64,000 nt of DNA. It comes from Achromobacter sp. MFA1 R4. Lineage in GTDB: Bacteria; Pseudomonadota; Gammaproteobacteria; Burkholderiales; Burkholderiaceae_B. A program made the position numbers and the translations under genes. The stretch spans positions 5,282,086-5,346,085 of the forward strand of contig NZ_LT707065.1 of the NCBI RefSeq assembly GCF_900156745.1, read 5' to 3'. Positions 61,257-64,000 of this stretch are shown in pieces (the stretch's first letter is position 1; each line of letters opens with the position of its first letter). The notes beneath the pieces are model-generated. The model was not told where the DNA came from. It worked only from the letters and a program-made list of their open reading frames with translations, and searched no databases.

Positions 61257-62234
61257 ATGCGCAACAAGTTCTTCCGCAGCCTTTCCGTGGCGGCGCTCAG
61301 CGTCGCCTTGTTCGGCACGGCCTCAGCCGCCGGCTATCCCGACAAGCCCATCACCTTCGTGGTCCCGTCCGCCGCGGGCGGATCGCCCGACGTCCTGTCG
61401 CGCCTGATCACCACCCAGATCGCCCGCGACACCGGCGCCACCATGGTCATCGAAAACCGTCCCGGCGCCGCCGGCAACATCGGCATCGCGCTGATCAAGC
61501 GCGCCGCGCCCGATGGCTACACCGTGGGTTACGGCAACATCAACACGCTGGCCGTGAACCGCTCGCTCTTCAAGCGCCTGCCCTACGACGTCGACAAAGA
61601 CCTGACCCCGGTCGCCCACATGTTCGATCTCTACAACGCGCTGATTGTCCCGGTCGACTCGCCCGTCAAGAGCGTCCAGGACCTGATCGATCGCGCGCGC
61701 AAGGAACCGGGCCGCCTGTCGTACGGCGCGTCGGGCGTGGGCACGACGGGCCACATGGGCGGCGAGCTCTTCAAGAGCATGGCCAAGGTGGACGTGATGT
61801 TCATCCCCTACAACGGCGGCCCGGCCGCCATCCAGGACCTGCTCGGCGGCCGCCTGGACTACCTGTTCGTCAACACCTCGGAGGCCGCGCCGCTGGTCAA
61901 GAGCGGCAAGGTCCGCGCCATCGGCGTCAGCAGCCTGAAGCGCCTGCCGATGATGCCCGACGTGCCCACGCTGGACGAAGCCGGCCTGAAGGGCTATGAA
62001 ACCGTCGCCTGGGGCGGCGTGGTGGCGCCCAAGGGCACGCCCGACGACGTGGTGGCCTCGCTGAACGCCGCCGTCCAGAAGGCGCTGCAGGCGCCGGAAG
62101 TGCGCCAGGGCCTGGCCACGCTGGGCGCCGAACCGGCCACCGGCTCCCCCGCCGACTTCAAGAAGCTGATCGATCGTGAAACCGCCAAATGGCAGCAGAT
62201 CATCGACACGGCCGGCATCGAAAAGCTCGACTGA
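61257..62234 (+). CDS. Bug/TctC-family periplasmic binding protein
   Basis: 325-residue binding protein of the Bug family, very expanded in Bordetella and Achromobacter. Signal peptide to about residue 24 (GTASAA). Typical features: YPDKPITFVVPSAAGGSPDV, IENRPGAAGNIG, PDGYTVGYGN, GGPAAIQDLLGG. Ligand is likely an N-acylated amino acid or related carboxylate given the next gene, 9 nt downstream. The membrane subunits TctA and TctB are not adjacent. Confidence 0.9.
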   Translation: MRNKFFRSLSVAALSVALFGTASAAGYPDKPITFVVPSAAGGSPDVLSRLITTQIARDTGATMVIENRPGAAGNIGIALIKRAAPDGYTVGYGNINTLAVNRSLFKRLPYDVDKDLTPVAHMFDLYNALIVPVDSPVKSVQDLIDRARKEPGRLSYGASGVGTTGHMGGELFKSMAKVDVMFIPYNGGPAAIQDLLGGRLDYLFVNTSEAAPLVKSGKVRAIGVSSLKRLPMMPDVPTLDEAGLKGYETVAWGGVVAPKGTPDDVVASLNAAVQKALQAPEVRQGLATLGAEPATGSPADFKKLIDRETAKWQQIIDTAGIEKLD

Positions 62235-62243
62235 GCCAGCGTC

Positions 62244-63695
62244 ATGACGGCAGACACCTTGCAGGCTGACTTCATCGTCGCGGGCGCAACGCTCATCGAC
62301 GGATCGGGCGGGCCCGCGCGCCAGGGCGACCTGGCCGTGCGCGGCGGGCGCATCGCGGCGGTGGGCGGCTTTGCCCACCCGGACGGCGTACCGGTCATCG
62401 ACGGGCGGGGCCAGGTCCTGGCGCCGGGTTTCATCGACTCGCACACCCACGACGATGGTTACCTGCTGGCCCATCCCGACATGCGGCCCAAGGTGTCGCA
62501 GGGCATCACCACCGTCGTCACCGGCAACTGCGGGATCAGCCTGGCGCCCCTGTCCCGCACCCAGGTCCCGCAGCCGCTGGACCTGCTGGGGCCGCCGGAG
62601 CTGTTCCGCTTTGACACCTTCCGCGCCTGGATGGACGCGCTGCGGGCCACGCCCGCGGCCGTCAACGTGATTCCGCTGGTGGGCCACACCACGTTGCGCG
62701 TCGCCGTCATGGACGACACCGCGCGCGCGGCCAACGGCGCCGAACGGGCCGCCATGCGCGCGCTGCTGCAGGAAGCGCTGGATGCCGGCGCGTTCGGCGT
62801 GTCCACGGGCACGTTCTATCCGCCGGCCAGCGCCGCGCCCACCGACGAGATCGTCGACGTGTGCCTGCCGCTGCGCGGCCGCGCCGGGATCTACGCCACC
62901 CACCTGCGCGACGAGGCCGACCACATCGTGCCCGCCATGGAAGAGGCGCTGCACATCGGCCGCGAGATCGACTGCCGCGTCGTCTTCTCGCACCACAAGC
63001 TGGCGGGCGAACGCAACCACGGCCGCACCCGCGAAACGCTGGACCTCATCAGCCGCGCGGCGGCCTCGCAGCCCGTCTGCCTGGACTGCCATCCCTACCC
63101 CGCCACGTCGACCATGCTGCGGCTGGACCGCGCGCGGCTCGCCAGCCGCACGATGATCACGTGGTCCAAGGGCTACCCGGACGCAACCGGCCGCGACTTC
63201 AGCGACGTCATGGCCGAGCTGGGCCTGGACGACGAGGCGGCCGTCGCCAGGCTGGCGCCCGCCGGCGCCATCTACTTCCTGATGGACCCGGCCGACGTCA
63301 AGCGCATCTTTGCCCATCCGCTGACCATGGTCGGCTCGGACGGCCTGCCCTTCGATCCCCATCCGCACCCGCGCCAATGGGGCACCTTCACCAACGTGCT
63401 GCGCACCCTCGTGCGCGAACAGCAGTTGCTGACGCTCGAATCCGCCATCCACAAAATGACCGGACTGGCGGCCGCCCAATACGGCGTCGCCGGCCGCGGC
63501 CTGCTGCGAGAGGGGTATCATGCCGATCTGGTGCTGTTCGATCCCGCCACCGTCACTGACGCGGCCACTTTTTCAGCTCCCATTCAGGCAAGCCGGGGCA
63601 TCCACGCCGTGTGGGTCAATGGCAGGCAGGTCTGGGACGGGGAACGGACGAGCGCCGAACGCCCGGGCCAGGTCCTGACGCCCGGTGATGCATGA
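62244..63695 (+). CDS. dan: D-aminoacylase (N-acyl-D-amino-acid deacylase)
   Basis: 483-residue zinc amidohydrolase that frees D-amino acids from N-acyl-D-amino acids. Metal and catalytic residues fall at the numbering known for the Alcaligenes enzyme: H67 and H69 (DSHTHDD), C96 (GNCG), H220 (ATHLRDE), H250 (FSHHK) and D366 (GSDG). Length equals that of the characterised Alcaligenes/Achromobacter enzymes. It is placed between a binding protein and a racemase gene, giving uptake, deacylation and racemisation in one operon. Acyl and side-chain preference cannot be read from the sequence. Confidence 0.93.
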   Translation: MTADTLQADFIVAGATLIDGSGGPARQGDLAVRGGRIAAVGGFAHPDGVPVIDGRGQVLAPGFIDSHTHDDGYLLAHPDMRPKVSQGITTVVTGNCGISLAPLSRTQVPQPLDLLGPPELFRFDTFRAWMDALRATPAAVNVIPLVGHTTLRVAVMDDTARAANGAERAAMRALLQEALDAGAFGVSTGTFYPPASAAPTDEIVDVCLPLRGRAGIYATHLRDEADHIVPAMEEALHIGREIDCRVVFSHHKLAGERNHGRTRETLDLISRAAASQPVCLDCHPYPATSTMLRLDRARLASRTMITWSKGYPDATGRDFSDVMAELGLDDEAAVARLAPAGAIYFLMDPADVKRIFAHPLTMVGSDGLPFDPHPHPRQWGTFTNVLRTLVREQQLLTLESAIHKMTGLAAAQYGVAGRGLLREGYHADLVLFDPATVTDAATFSAPIQASRGIHAVWVNGRQVWDGERTSAERPGQVLTPGDA

Positions 63696-63711
63696 GCACG
63701 GAGTACATAAA

Positions 63712-64000
63712 GTGAAGACGTTTTCCCAGGGCTGCTACCTGGGTGTATTGGGCGGGATGGGGCCCATGGCCGGCGCGGCCTTTGCCCTCCGCCTGGCGGC
63801 GCTGACCCCCGCCACGATCGACCAGCAACACATTCCCACGCTGTTGCGCAACGATCCCCGCATTCCCGACCGCTCCAGCGCCTACATGGCGGGCGGCGAG
63901 AACCCCCTGCCCCACATGGTGGACGGCGTGCGCTTCCTGGAACAGGCCGGCGCCCAGCTCATCGCCATCCCGTGCAACACGGCCCATCTGTGGTTCGACG
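63712..64000 (+). CDS. Aspartate/glutamate racemase-family protein (5' part; runs off the window)
   Basis: First 96 residues of an Asp/Glu/hydantoin racemase-family enzyme. GVLGGMGPMAG near the N-terminus and IPCNTAH with the first catalytic Cys are the family signatures. Start is GTG with CACGGAG 8 nt upstream; the nearby ATG runs into a stop at once. It lies 16 nt after the D-aminoacylase stop, so it probably converts the released D-amino acid to the L form or an equivalent. Confidence 0.87.
   Translation, partial: MKTFSQGCYLGVLGGMGPMAGAAFALRLAALTPATIDQQHIPTLLRNDPRIPDRSSAYMAGGENPLPHMVDGVRFLEQAGAQLIAIPCNTAHLWFD

Overview
This 64 kb window is GC-rich, densely coding DNA from a betaproteobacterium. 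The best guess is Achromobacter or a close relative in Alcaligenaceae. The evidence is the overall gene repertoire, a Bug/TctC-type binding protein, and a 483-residue D-aminoacylase whose metal-site residues fall at the numbering known for the Alcaligenes/Achromobacter enzymes. No tRNA, rRNA, CRISPR array, insertion sequence or prophage gene is visible. All functional statements are read from the sequence and family knowledge; nothing was searched.

Layout. (1) 1-11.9 kb: one tightly overlapped operon for alpha-glucan and trehalose metabolism (maltokinase end, glgB, glgX, treZ, malQ, treY). (2) 12-24.7 kb: EAL protein, FUSC-type membrane protein, universal stress protein, dehydrogenase, then a run of small stress-type genes (DUF3309, proline-rich, topoisomerase IB, Cys-rich copper-binding type, DUF883, SDR, DUF4142, DUF378, disordered hydrophilic proteins). 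(3) 24.7-32.5 kb: a sigma-54 island: NtrC-type response regulator, REC-less enhancer-binding protein, rpoN, a small secreted protein and a soluble hybrid histidine kinase. (4) 32.5-48 kb: MFS exporter with LysR, DUF4139 protein, REC-EAL protein, DAHP synthase, response regulator, CitE-like lyase, ABC-F ATPase, psd, FMN oxidase, metallophosphoesterase, Lrp. (5) 48-56 kb: MetQ-like protein, rocD-rocF arginine catabolism, IclR with a binding protein and Zn alcohol dehydrogenase, a RES/Xre toxin-antitoxin pair. (6) 56-64 kb: DUF423, DMT transporter, two GSTs, sugar dehydrogenase, and a LysR/TctC/D-aminoacylase/racemase group for N-acyl-D-amino acids.

Main discovery. Nine near-consensus sigma-54 (-24/-12) promoters, all with exact GG-N10-GC spacing, lie between 12.3 and 29.4 kb. 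Each sits 22-75 nt (predicted leader) before a gene with a good ribosome-binding site. Eight drive the small stress-type genes or operons, and one drives rpoN itself. I found none in front of the other genes of the window. This looks like a self-contained, autoregulated sigma-54 regulon for small stress/envelope proteins, encoded next to its own sigma factor, two enhancer-binding proteins with almost identical recognition helices, and a candidate sensor kinase. Such genes are more usually linked with general-stress sigma factors.

Other signals worth checking are a perfect FNR/Anr box before the universal stress gene, an inverted pair of perfect DnaA boxes at 40.17 kb, an attenuator-like hairpin in the psd leader, and a set of unrelated short tandem arrays that start immediately after stop codons.
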